Source: Bacillota bacterium (lineage in GTDB: Bacteria; Bacillota; Sulfobacillia; JAJYWN01). Taken from it: DNA of 39,427 nucleotides. The notes beneath the pieces are model-generated. The model made no database searches and was not told the DNA's origin. It worked only from the letters and a program-made list of their open reading frames with translations. Below, piece after piece: positions 6,910 to 14,924 of the stretch (its first letter is position 1; each line of letters starts with the position of its first letter). The DNA lies in the NCBI GenBank assembly GCA_021791495.1, contig JAJYWN010000058.1, forward strand, positions 48,259 through 87,685, in the 5' to 3' direction. The position numbers were made by a program, and so were the translations under genes.

Positions 6910-8054
6910 AGACCACGGCCGATGCCGTCATCATCGGCGGCGGCATAACGGGTTGTGCCACCGCCTTCGAACTCGCCCGCAATGGGATGAAGAACGTCGT
7001 CCTCCTTGAAAAGGAGTACCTGGCCAGCGGGGCCACGGGACGCTGCGGCGCGGGAGTCCGCCAGCAGTTCGGCACACGCATCAACTGCCTGATGTCCAAG
7101 GCCAGCGTAGAGCTGTTCGAGAACCTCAACGACTATCTGGGCTTCGATGGAGACATCGAGTTCAACCAAGGCGGTTACCTGCTCCTGGCCCACTCGGAAG
7201 CCACCATGGCCCAGTTCGCGAAGAACGTGGCCTTGGAAAACAGCTTGGGCATCCCGGCGCGCCTGTGCACGCCCGAAGAGGCGAAGGAGATCGTCCCGCA
7301 CCTGAACACCGAAGGCCTGGTAGGTGCCAGTTTCTGCGCCGAAGACGGCCACCTGAACCCCTTCAAGGTGACCCAGGCCTACGCCGAGGCCGCCCAACGG
7401 CTCGGGGTGGAGGTCCGGAAGTTCACCGAGGCCACGGGCCTGATCATGGAAGGCGGTCGTGTGGCCGGTGTCCGGACGGCGGCGGGTGACCTCGCGACGC
7501 CCTTGGTCTTGAACGCGACCGGTTCCCACGCCCCGCTCATAGCCAAGACGGCCGGGGTGGACCTACCCATCATCGGCGAGCGCCACCAGATCCTCGTCAC
7601 CGAACCAGTGGCGCCGCTCCAAAAACCAATGGTCATCTCCTTCCAGTACGGCGTCTATTGCCAGCAGACACCGCACGGCAGTTTCATCATGGGCGTCGGC
7701 GACCCCCACGAACCCAAGGGGTTCGACCAGGGTCACAGTTGGGATTTCCTCCATCGTGTCGCCGAGAAGATCGCCTGGCTGCTTCCACCTCTGGCTGGTA
7801 TCCGCATCGTCCGCCAGTGGTCGGGCATCTACGACCTGACCGAGGATAACCAGCCGGTGCTGGACGAGGCACCGGCCGGTTGCGGCCACTTCATCGCCGC
7901 CGGCTTCTCCGGGCACGGGTTCATGCTGGGCCCGACCGTGGGGCGCATCATGGCGGCGAAGATGTTGGGGCAGACGCCACCCATCGACGTGTCGGCGCTG
8001 AACCTGGGGCGGTTCGCCCGCCGCGAACTGGTGTTGGAACCTTCTGTGGTCTGA
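6906..8054 (+). CDS. DAO-family FAD-dependent amine/amino-acid dehydrogenase (HcnC-like)
   Basis: 382 residues of the D-amino-acid oxidase superfamily (glycine oxidase, sarcosine oxidase beta, HcnC). The FAD motif IIGGGITGCATAFEL begins at residue 9, a Glu-Lys pair (VVLLEKEYL) ends beta-2, and the flavin contact GATGRCGAGVRQQFG follows. The C-terminal block with DEAPAGCGHFIAAGFSGHG is typical of the catalytic subunit. It should oxidise an amine C-N bond (D-amino acid, glycine, sarcosine or an N-substituted amino acid) and pass electrons to the 2Fe-2S and NAD-linked subunits rather than to oxygen. Start ATG 6906 overlaps the preceding stop. The substrate cannot be set from sequence alone. Confidence 0.87.
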   Translation: MKTTADAVIIGGGITGCATAFELARNGMKNVVLLEKEYLASGATGRCGAGVRQQFGTRINCLMSKASVELFENLNDYLGFDGDIEFNQGGYLLLAHSEATMAQFAKNVALENSLGIPARLCTPEEAKEIVPHLNTEGLVGASFCAEDGHLNPFKVTQAYAEAAQRLGVEVRKFTEATGLIMEGGRVAGVRTAAGDLATPLVLNATGSHAPLIAKTAGVDLPIIGERHQILVTEPVAPLQKPMVISFQYGVYCQQTPHGSFIMGVGDPHEPKGFDQGHSWDFLHRVAEKIAWLLPPLAGIRIVRQWSGIYDLTEDNQPVLDEAPAGCGHFIAAGFSGHGFMLGPTVGRIMAAKMLGQTPPIDVSALNLGRFARRELVLEPSVV

Positions 8055-8103
8055 AGTTGGAAGTGTACGTCTTCCAGGTCTTTTCTTCCGGAGGTGAGCG
8101 CTC

Positions 8104-8535
8104 TTGAAACTGGTGGTCCATAACGAAATGTGCTCCGGCTGCCGGGCCTGCGAGGTGGTCTGTGCCCTGCGGAACCTGGGCGAAGTGAACCCGAAGAAGG
8201 CGGCTCTGCGCATCACCGGCCAGTTCCCGCGGCCGGGCCGCTACTCCGTGACCGTGTGTGACCAGTGCGGCATTTGCGCCGAAGTCTGCCCGGTCCAAGC
8301 CATCTCCTTCACCGACGGGCACTACCGTATTGATGAGGAACTCTGCACCGGATGCGGCCTTTGCGTAGAAGAATGCCCCCAAGGGGTCATGCGCGTCCAC
8401 CGCGACCGCTCGGCGCCCATCAAGTGCGTCCTCTGCGGCGACTGCATCCGCTATTGCCCGCGTAACGCCATCACCGACGCCGACGAGGAGGTCGCGGCCC
8501 ACAAGGCCGTGACGGCCCCGCCGGCCCGCTCGTAA
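8104..8535 (+). CDS. Polyferredoxin-like protein with four 4Fe-4S motifs
   Basis: 143 residues with four complete CxxCxxCxxxC motifs: Cys10/13/16/20, Cys52/55/58/62, Cys81/84/87/91 and Cys108/111/114/118. The third and fourth carry the ferredoxin-type Pro after the last Cys. This HycB/NapG-like arrangement is common for electron-transfer subunits beside AOR-family enzymes. It probably takes electrons from the AOR encoded 17 bases downstream, or links AOR to the flavoprotein complex. Start is TTG 8104, supported by GGAGGTG seven bases upstream; no ATG is available near the N-terminus. A 49-base gap separates it from the DAO gene. Confidence 0.88.
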   Translation: MKLVVHNEMCSGCRACEVVCALRNLGEVNPKKAALRITGQFPRPGRYSVTVCDQCGICAEVCPVQAISFTDGHYRIDEELCTGCGLCVEECPQGVMRVHRDRSAPIKCVLCGDCIRYCPRNAITDADEEVAAHKAVTAPPARS

Positions 8536-8552
8536 GGGAGGTGCCGAGGAAC

Positions 8553-10409
8553 ATGACAAATGCCCTGTACGGCTACGCCGGGAAGATCCTGCGCCTGAAC
8601 CTGACCGAGAAGACTTCACATACGACGCCCCTTCCGTCCGACTGGCCCGATAAGTACATCGGCGGCCGCGGCTTCGTCGCCCGCCTCCTTTATGATGAGG
8701 TACCGGTGAACGCCGAGTCCTTCGACCCCGAAAACCTTGTGGTAATGGCCGCCGGTCCGCTCTCCGGCACGTTCCTCCCCGGCGGCGGCAAGGTCCACTT
8801 CGGCGCCAAGTCCCCGGCTTCCGGCGGCTACGCCGACAGTAACATGGGCGGCCACCTGGCGCCCGAGATCAAGTACGCCGGGTACGATGCCGTGGTCTTC
8901 GACGGGGCGGCCGACCGGCCCGTGACTGTGGTCATCGACGACGACCGCGTCGAGTTCCGCGATGCCTCGAAACACTGGGGGAAAGGGTGCTTCCAGGCCG
9001 AGGAAGACCTGAAGAAAGAGCTGGGCGACGACTTCCAGATCGCCGTGGTCGGCCCGGCCGCCGAACGCCTGGTCCGCTTCGCCTGCATCCAGCACGACTT
9101 CGGGCGGCAGGCCGGCCGCACCGGGGTGGGGGCCGTCCTCGGGTCCAAGAAGATCAAGGCCATCGCCGTGCGCGGCACCAAGAGCATTCCCATGGCCGAT
9201 CCGGCCGGGGCGTTGGCCAAGGGGCGGGAGATGTACGACGCCGCCTTCGCCAAGCCCGGTTTCGCCGACTGGACTCCCCAAGGTACCGCCGGCGTTACCG
9301 ACTGGGTGAACGAGGTGGGCTCTTTCCCGACCCGGAACTTCAAATCGGGCTTCTTTGAGAGCCACAAGAACATCAACGGCCAGGCTCTGCGCGACCGCAT
9401 CCTCATCACCGACAAGGGCTGCTTCGGGTGCCCCATCCCTTGTGGAAAGTACTCGAAGTTCACCCACGACGGCAAGGAGTACGTGGTGGAAGGGCCGGAG
9501 TACGAGACCATCGCCATGATCGGCGGGAACTGCGCCATCGGCCAGATCGAGGACGTCGCCTACCTAAACTGGATCTGTGACGACCTGGGTCTGGACACTA
9601 TCTCGGGCGGGAACGTGGCGGCCTTCGCCATCGAGTGCTTCCTGAACGGTGTCATCACCGAGGAGGAAGTGGGGCGGAAGCTGGCCTTCGGTGACGTCGA
9701 GAGTGTGGAATACCTGCTCCGGAAGATGGCGGCGCGCGAGGGCATCGGGGCCGTGCTGGCCGAGGGCGTGCGGCACGCCGCCTCCGTATTCGGTAAGGGC
9801 TCGGAGAAGTACGCCATCCACGTTAAAGGCCTGGAATTCAGCGGGTACGAGCCACGCTACGCCCCGGCCATGCTCCTCTCCTACATGACGGCCGACATCG
9901 GCGCCCATCACAATCGGTCCTGGGCCATCACCCACGACGTGGCGTCGGGGCGTGACAGCATCGAGGGCAAGGCCAAGAAGGTCATCGAACTGCAGCACAC
10001 CCGTCCGGTCTTCGACGCCTTGGGCGTCTGCCGCCTGCAGTGGGTGGAGATCGGGTTCGAGCTGCGGTGGTACGAGGAAGTCTTCCCCTTGGTGACGGGA
10101 ATGAAGAAGGACTGGAACGGCCTGCTCCGCTGTTCAGAACGCATCTGGAACCTCACGCGCGCCTTCAACATGAAGCACATCAAGGGCTTCGGGCGCGCCT
10201 ACGACATGCCGCCGGCCCGGTTCTACGAAGAGCCCATGCCGGAAGGCCCGGCCAAGGGCAAGTTCACCACCCGAGAGAACGTGGAGAAGCTCTTGGATGA
10301 ATACTACGAGCTGCGCGGGTGGGATAGGGAAGGCCATCCGACGGAGGCGAAGTTGCGTGAGCTGGACCTAGGCGATGTTGCGGCCGATCTCTACGACGCC
10401 AAGGGTTGA
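8553..10409 (+). CDS. Aldehyde:ferredoxin oxidoreductase family protein (tungsten enzyme)
   Basis: 618 residues, the full AOR length. The N-terminal start YGYAGKILRLNLTEK and the pterin-binding region with IGGRGFVARLLYDEV are characteristic. The 4Fe-4S ligands are CFGCPIPC (Cys290, Cys293, Cys297) plus a later Cys near 493 (GVCRLQW), and DDLGLDTIS matches the conserved D-x-x-G-L-D-x pterin contact. The family oxidises aldehydes to carboxylic acids with a tungsto-bis-pterin and ferredoxin. ATG 8553 follows GGGAGGT by ten bases; an upstream GTG (8541) would overlap the SD. The neighbouring polyferredoxin is its likely electron partner and the next gene may serve cofactor assembly. Substrate unassigned; glyoxylate or formaldehyde are guesses from the amine dehydrogenase. 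Confidence 0.92.
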   Translation: MTNALYGYAGKILRLNLTEKTSHTTPLPSDWPDKYIGGRGFVARLLYDEVPVNAESFDPENLVVMAAGPLSGTFLPGGGKVHFGAKSPASGGYADSNMGGHLAPEIKYAGYDAVVFDGAADRPVTVVIDDDRVEFRDASKHWGKGCFQAEEDLKKELGDDFQIAVVGPAAERLVRFACIQHDFGRQAGRTGVGAVLGSKKIKAIAVRGTKSIPMADPAGALAKGREMYDAAFAKPGFADWTPQGTAGVTDWVNEVGSFPTRNFKSGFFESHKNINGQALRDRILITDKGCFGCPIPCGKYSKFTHDGKEYVVEGPEYETIAMIGGNCAIGQIEDVAYLNWICDDLGLDTISGGNVAAFAIECFLNGVITEEEVGRKLAFGDVESVEYLLRKMAAREGIGAVLAEGVRHAASVFGKGSEKYAIHVKGLEFSGYEPRYAPAMLLSYMTADIGAHHNRSWAITHDVASGRDSIEGKAKKVIELQHTRPVFDALGVCRLQWVEIGFELRWYEEVFPLVTGMKKDWNGLLRCSERIWNLTRAFNMKHIKGFGRAYDMPPARFYEEPMPEGPAKGKFTTRENVEKLLDEYYELRGWDREGHPTEAKLRELDLGDVAADLYDAKG

Positions 10410-10442
10410 CGAGAGTTCAGTGAAAGGTCGATGAACTGACCG

Positions 10443-10736
10443 TTGGTGAACGATGGAAAGGGCGAGAGCGATATCCGCGGAGGGGCAGGGGAGTTCACCT
10501 TGCTCCTCCGTGGCACCTTGAAGGATCTGGCCCGCTCGGGATCGGCTGCCAGCGGCCGCGAGGCGCTGCGGGTGGCTGTCCGTCCTGGTGCATCTGTCCG
10601 CGTCTACTTGGACGAGATCGGTCTGCCCTCCGACCTGGTTATGGCGGTCCTGATGCGAGGGAGATCGGTGGGAAAAGATTATGTGCCAGCGAGAGATGAC
10701 GAGCTAACCTTGTTGGCTCCCCTCTCCGGAGGTTAG
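10443..10736 (+). CDS. ThiS/MoaD-like beta-grasp sulfur carrier
   Basis: 97 residues ending in LLAPLSGG. The terminal Gly-Gly after an acidic/hydrophobic DDELTLLAPL strand is the signature of MoaD/ThiS-type sulfur carriers, which are adenylated and thiocarboxylated to deliver sulfur to molybdopterin or other products. Next to an AOR the natural reading is sulfur transfer for tungstopterin. No MoaE or MoeB partner lies nearby, so these would have to be encoded elsewhere. The start is uncertain: TTG 10443 and GTG 10446 are adjacent and no strong SD is seen, so translation may depend on the upstream gene. The N-terminal 14 residues are polar and could be extra. Confidence 0.75.
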   Translation: MVNDGKGESDIRGGAGEFTLLLRGTLKDLARSGSAASGREALRVAVRPGASVRVYLDEIGLPSDLVMAVLMRGRSVGKDYVPARDDELTLLAPLSGG

Positions 10737-11344
10737 CCGATCGAACAAGGAGTTCTGGCGGCAGATCCAGGCTTAGAAGTTCGCTCTTGCCGCCGGCAGC
10801 CGGCTGCCGCCAGGCGACACCATTCAGGAACGCATCCTGCCCAAGATCCGCCAGGCTCTCCAGTGCTTTGCCCCTCCGTGGTTCTGATAACCAGCCGGCC
10901 TGATCCACGAGGCCTCTATGTACTCATGCATACCCTTGTTGTACTTGGTTCTTGTTTGAGTGGGAAATCTTGTATACACGGCCTTTTGAAAGAGCATTTT
11001 TTCCTCATTCTCAGTAGGCCAGCCCGAGAAGTGGACAAGAATCACCGGATTATGGTTACTTGACACGACCTTACGAGAACCAGGCCGCCATTCTTGGACC
11101 GTGGAACCGTCGCCACAGCCCCTTCTGACGCTTCCCGAAGTGAAAAGAGCAAGAAATGTACATTCCATGATCCTCCTTGGCATGAATTCCCACTCCCTAC
11201 GAAACACGGGTCGGCCAAAGCCCGGCCTCACTCCAGGAAACTTGCAGGGGCTGGTCATACCGGACTCGAAATAAGCCTCTGGCACGACCAGTCAACCCGG
11301 TCGCAATCACGATCAGTCTTTCTTGGATGGGGGGCCCTTTTGCC
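10737..11344. other. Gene-free region with possible gene remnant
   Basis: About 600 bases between the redox operon and the deacylase. From about 10740 to 10887 one plus-strand frame reads like decayed protein (NKEFWRQIQA, stop, then KFALAAGSRLPPGDT and ERILPKIRQAL), but I recognise no family. GGCAGCC/GGCTGCC (10795-10808) is a perfect palindrome inside it. The rest (about 10880-11200) is less G+C-rich than its surroundings and has no coherent gene on either strand. It must hold any promoter for the deacylase, though I could not assign one. Confidence 0.4.
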
Positions 11345-12985
11345 GTGTTCGATGTTTTGTTCCATAACTGTCGCTTGGTGGATGGCACTGGAAACGCCTG
11401 GTTCTGGGCAGATGTCGCCGTGAAGGGCAAGAAGATCGCCGCCATCTGGCCGCTGCCGGCCACGCCAGGGATAGCCGGCACACCTACCACCGCTCCGACC
11501 ACCGACGCAGGGCTGCCTCCGGCCCGCCGCACCATCGACCTGGCCGGGCGTTATCTGGCGCCGGGCTTCATCGACATCCACACCCACTCCGATTTCACGA
11601 TCCTCATCGGACCGAAAAACGAAAGTAAGATCCGCCAAGGAGTGACCACCGAGGTCACCAATAACTGCGGCGGCTGGGCTGCCCCGTTGCACGGTTACGC
11701 CCGCAAGGTGGCGGAGAACGATGTCGTCCGCTACGGCGGCGACCCGTCCATGCTCACCTGGACCACCATGCCCGAGTACCTGGACCACCTCGAACGGACG
11801 CCGCACACAGTGAACGCCGTCACCCTTGTCGGCCACGGTACCGTCCGTACCGCCGTCCTTGGGCATGAGAACCGCGAACCGACCGCCGCCGAACTGGAAA
11901 AGATGAAGGCTTACGTGGCGGAAGCCATGGAAGCCGGGTGCGCCGGCATGTCCACCGGCATCTACTACACGCCCGGCGCCTTCGCGAAGACCGACGAGTA
12001 CATCGCTCTCGCGCAGGTTGTCGCGCGCTACGGCGGCATGCACGCCTCCCACATCCGGGACGAGTCGAACTACAACATCGGGCTCCTGGCAGCCATCGAT
12101 GAGATCGTCGACATTGCCAAGGGTTCGGGCGTCCGCACGCAGATCGCCCACGTCAAGTGCCTGGGCCCCGCCACCTGGGGTCAGGGCGAGCAGGTGCTGG
12201 CGAAGATCGATGCGGCGCGCGCCGCCGGGTTCGACGTCACCGGCGACCGCTATCCCTACGACGCTTCGGGCAGCAGCATTGCCAGTTCGCTCTTGCCGCG
12301 CTGGGCGCAGGAGGGCGGCAAGGCCGAGATGGTCAAGCGCCTGAAGGACGCCGACACCGCGGCCAAGCTGGCAAAAGAGATGGAAGCCAACCTGGCCCGC
12401 CGCGGCGGCCCCGACCGGCTCTTCCTGTCCCAATACCTGCCGAACCCGGCCTACGACGGCATGTCCCTGGCCCAGGTGGCGGCGAAGATGGGGAAGGACC
12501 CCATCGCGGCGGCGCAGACCCTGCTGCACGAAGGCGACGCCCCGTTGGTCTGCCACGTCATGGACGATGCGGACACGGCCAAGATCATCGGCCACTCCGC
12601 CATCATGGCCGGCTCCGACGGCAGCTGCCTGGCCACCGAAGGTCCTCTGGCCGGCGGCATGCCGCACCCACGTCACTTCGGCACTTTCCCGCGCTACCTG
12701 GCTTACTGGGCGCGCGAGCGCGGCGTCCTCAGCATGGAGGAGGCCGTCCGGAAGATGAGCGGATTCCCGGCGCAGAAGCTCCAGTTGAAGGACAGGGGAC
12801 TGGTCAAGGAAGGGTATTGGGCCGACCTGGTGGTCTTCGACTACGAGAAGGTCAAGGACGCGGCCACCTTCAACAATCCCAAGCAGTACCCGGAAGGCAT
12901 CGACCTGGTCATGGTGAACGGCGAGGTCGTGGTGGAAGACGGCCGGCACACCGGCAAGTTCCCCGGGGCCACCATCCGGTTCTAG
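11345..12985 (+). CDS. N-acyl-D-amino-acid deacylase (D-aminoacylase) family amidohydrolase
   Basis: About 546 residues, usual length for the family. It starts FDVLFHNCRLVDGTG, reaches the metal-binding strand APGFIDIHTHSD (two His near 79 and 81), and carries the bridging-Cys segment TTEVTNNCGG. Downstream landmarks are MHASHIRDES, AHVKCLG, DRYPYDASGSS and the GSDGSC Asp motif, then the family C-terminal beta domain (GYWADLVVFDYEKV). These zinc amidohydrolases hydrolyse N-acyl-D-amino acids, and relatives act on N-acyl-glutamate or dihydroorotate-like amides. I take GTG 11345 because family members begin at this strand and a G-run lies ten bases upstream; ATG 11327 adds six residues without an SD. 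It lies after the redox operon and could feed it amino acids. Confidence 0.87.
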   Translation: MFDVLFHNCRLVDGTGNAWFWADVAVKGKKIAAIWPLPATPGIAGTPTTAPTTDAGLPPARRTIDLAGRYLAPGFIDIHTHSDFTILIGPKNESKIRQGVTTEVTNNCGGWAAPLHGYARKVAENDVVRYGGDPSMLTWTTMPEYLDHLERTPHTVNAVTLVGHGTVRTAVLGHENREPTAAELEKMKAYVAEAMEAGCAGMSTGIYYTPGAFAKTDEYIALAQVVARYGGMHASHIRDESNYNIGLLAAIDEIVDIAKGSGVRTQIAHVKCLGPATWGQGEQVLAKIDAARAAGFDVTGDRYPYDASGSSIASSLLPRWAQEGGKAEMVKRLKDADTAAKLAKEMEANLARRGGPDRLFLSQYLPNPAYDGMSLAQVAAKMGKDPIAAAQTLLHEGDAPLVCHVMDDADTAKIIGHSAIMAGSDGSCLATEGPLAGGMPHPRHFGTFPRYLAYWARERGVLSMEEAVRKMSGFPAQKLQLKDRGLVKEGYWADLVVFDYEKVKDAATFNNPKQYPEGIDLVMVNGEVVVEDGRHTGKFPGATIRF

Positions 12986-13003
12986 GGCTAGGGTATTCGT
13001 AGC

Positions 13004-14029
13004 TTGGCCGCGAAGATCAGGGCGTTCGGGACAGGCGACTACGAGCGAGTGGTCGCCCTCCGGAACGCCATCAACCCGAGGAGACCGGTCACGGTCGAGG
13101 ACTTCATGAACGAGGATGCCCGGCAGAGCGCCGGCGCGGAGTCGGCCTGGGTCCGCTTCGTGGCCGACGACCAAGGCAGTGGCGTTATCGGCTACGGCTA
13201 CGCCGGACATCATATCGGCATGTCACCGGGTCGGTTCCAGGTGTCCGTGGTCGTGGCCCCAGAGGCGCGGGGCCGGGGCACAGGCTCGGCCTTGCTGGCT
13301 TCGGTTGAGGATTGGATCGGCGGCCAGGCCGTCCGGGATAGGGATGGTCTGGCGGCGCCGGCGGCCCGGTGCGAGCTGGTGGCTTTCGCCCCAGGGGATG
13401 ACGGGGACTCGCTGGCCTGGGCGCAGAACCGCGGGTACCGCCTGGACTTGGAACGGTCCGAGGCAGTGTTAGATCTGAAATCCTGGGACGACGAGGCTTT
13501 TCTTGGACATCTCGATCAGGTCCAAGGTGCCGGCGCGGAAGACGGTGTCAAACTGACTGTACTGCTCACGGAGGAGCCCCTGCCACTGGGGCTCCTCCGC
13601 GGTGTCTACGCGGTAGAAGCCGACGCTTCTCAGGACGAGCCGGGCTTCGACGGGGGCATTCCTTCCTGGGAAGAATGGCTGGACGAGTTCAGGCGGTCCG
13701 GGAGCACGAAAGTCCTGGCTCTGGCGATGGGCGGGGAAGACGGAAAGCGCGTCGTGGGGGTGAGCCAGGTGTCCATGCCGGCGGTGCCGGGAGCAGGCGC
13801 CCACACCAACTTTACGGGAGTACGGCGCGACTACCGTGGCCGCGGCATTGCCCTCGCCCTAAAGGTCCTTACCATCGAGGCCGTCCGCGCCCGGGGGATA
13901 GAGACCATGACCGCCAACAACGATTCGGCCAACCTACCTATGCTGGCCGTAAACCGGAGGCTCGGCTACCGCATCCTGCCCGGGCCGCGCCGCCTCAAGA
14001 AAGACCTCCAGCATCCTTCGCCGCTCTAG
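13004..14029 (+). CDS. Tandem GNAT acetyltransferase
   Basis: 341 residues with two GNAT modules. The N-terminal module (about 1-150) carries the acetyl-CoA loop in VVVAPEARGRGTGSALLAS. The C-terminal module (about 175-335) has FTGVRRDYRGRGIALALK followed by the Asn-rich TANNDSANLPM and NRRLGYR, typical of bacterial double-GNAT proteins of the mycothiol-synthase-like class. The C-terminal acetyl-CoA site looks more canonical. Start TTG 13004 lies 18 bases after the deacylase stop with only a weak SD, suggesting coupling to that gene. Acceptor unknown; an amine made by the upstream deacylase is one possibility, but this is inference. Confidence 0.82.
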   Translation: MAAKIRAFGTGDYERVVALRNAINPRRPVTVEDFMNEDARQSAGAESAWVRFVADDQGSGVIGYGYAGHHIGMSPGRFQVSVVVAPEARGRGTGSALLASVEDWIGGQAVRDRDGLAAPAARCELVAFAPGDDGDSLAWAQNRGYRLDLERSEAVLDLKSWDDEAFLGHLDQVQGAGAEDGVKLTVLLTEEPLPLGLLRGVYAVEADASQDEPGFDGGIPSWEEWLDEFRRSGSTKVLALAMGGEDGKRVVGVSQVSMPAVPGAGAHTNFTGVRRDYRGRGIALALKVLTIEAVRARGIETMTANNDSANLPMLAVNRRLGYRILPGPRRLKKDLQHPSPL

Positions 14030-14044
14030 CTGCTCTTCCACTCC

Positions 14045-14866
14045 CTAATCCGCAGTGGAGAACGTCACCGCCGCCACCGACGCCAGGAGCACGGCCAGCC
14101 CAGCTAGCACGGCTGCGTCCAGTGCCAGGTCCCACCGGATGAGACCCGCCGCCCTGGCCACCTCCACCAGAGGCCGCGTCACCGGTCCCACCTGGATCAT
14201 GGTGTCGGAGAAGATCACGTTCCGGATGGCGTCCACGCCGTAGCTAAGCGGGTTTATCGTCATCACCGACTTCATCCACTGGGGTGAGGTGGTGATGGGG
14301 AACATGGCGCCGGACAGAAAGTATAGCGGCATGATCATGAAGTTCATGATCATCTGGAACCCTTGCATGGAGTCCATCCGGGCGGCGATGGCCACACCCA
14401 GTCCGGTCACGGCGAAGCTGAGAATGAAGGACAAGGCGATCAGAAGGAGCACCATTTTCGCGGTGACCCCGACCCCGATCATTGGCGCCAGGACGATGAT
14501 GATCACCGACTGCAGCACCGCCACGGTGGAGCCGCCCAGGATCTTGCCGACCGCCACCGCCCACCGCGGGACGGGCGCCACCAGGACTTCTTTCAGAAAC
14601 CCGAACTCCCGGTCCCAGATGATGGAGACGCCCGAGAAGATAGATGTGAATAGCAGCGACATGCCGATGATACCGGGGTACATGAACTTCAGGTAGTCCA
14701 TGCCGCCGGGCGCCCCGTTGATGGACATGGTCGAGGCGATGCCCTTGCCGACCACGGCCAGGTAGAGCAGGGGTTGGGCGATAGTCGCCACGATGCGCGC
14801 CGGTTCGCGCACGAAGCGTAGGAGCTCCCGGAACCAGATAGTGTAGATACCCCTCAGTGACGCCAT
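14045..14866 (-). CDS. ABC transporter permease (ABC-2/DrrB type)
   Basis: 273 residues with six predicted membrane helices, including AVVGKGIASTM, the first long periplasmic loop, ALSFILSFAVTGLGVAIAA and the signature MPLYFLSGAMFPI followed by INPLSYGVDAIR. This is the ABC-2 permease fold of drug, lipid or peptide exporters (DrrB, NodJ, YadH). Start ATG 14866 is taken because GGGAGGGA lies upstream; an in-frame ATG at 14902 would add 12 residues. It lies 58 bases after the ATPase gene and is presumably cotranscribed. It ends convergently, 15 bases from the GNAT gene. Substrate unknown. Confidence 0.9.
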   Translation of the reverse strand: MASLRGIYTIWFRELLRFVREPARIVATIAQPLLYLAVVGKGIASTMSINGAPGGMDYLKFMYPGIIGMSLLFTSIFSGVSIIWDREFGFLKEVLVAPVPRWAVAVGKILGGSTVAVLQSVIIIVLAPMIGVGVTAKMVLLLIALSFILSFAVTGLGVAIAARMDSMQGFQMIMNFMIMPLYFLSGAMFPITTSPQWMKSVMTINPLSYGVDAIRNVIFSDTMIQVGPVTRPLVEVARAAGLIRWDLALDAAVLAGLAVLLASVAAVTFSTAD

Positions 14867-14924
14867 GACGCTCCCTCCCGGCTGCCTGCCGTTGGACCAC
14901 ACCGCGCCGCCGCCATACCGTCGG

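Noticed and set aside
10880-11330. Transposase remnant in the lower-G+C spacer
   Set aside because: No transposase motif, terminal inverted repeat or target-site duplication could be found.
11255-13213. Very long open frame on the minus strand (652 codons) opposite the deacylase
   Set aside because: It mirrors the codon bias of the high-G+C deacylase gene, has no recognisable domain, and the plus strand carries a full conserved family.
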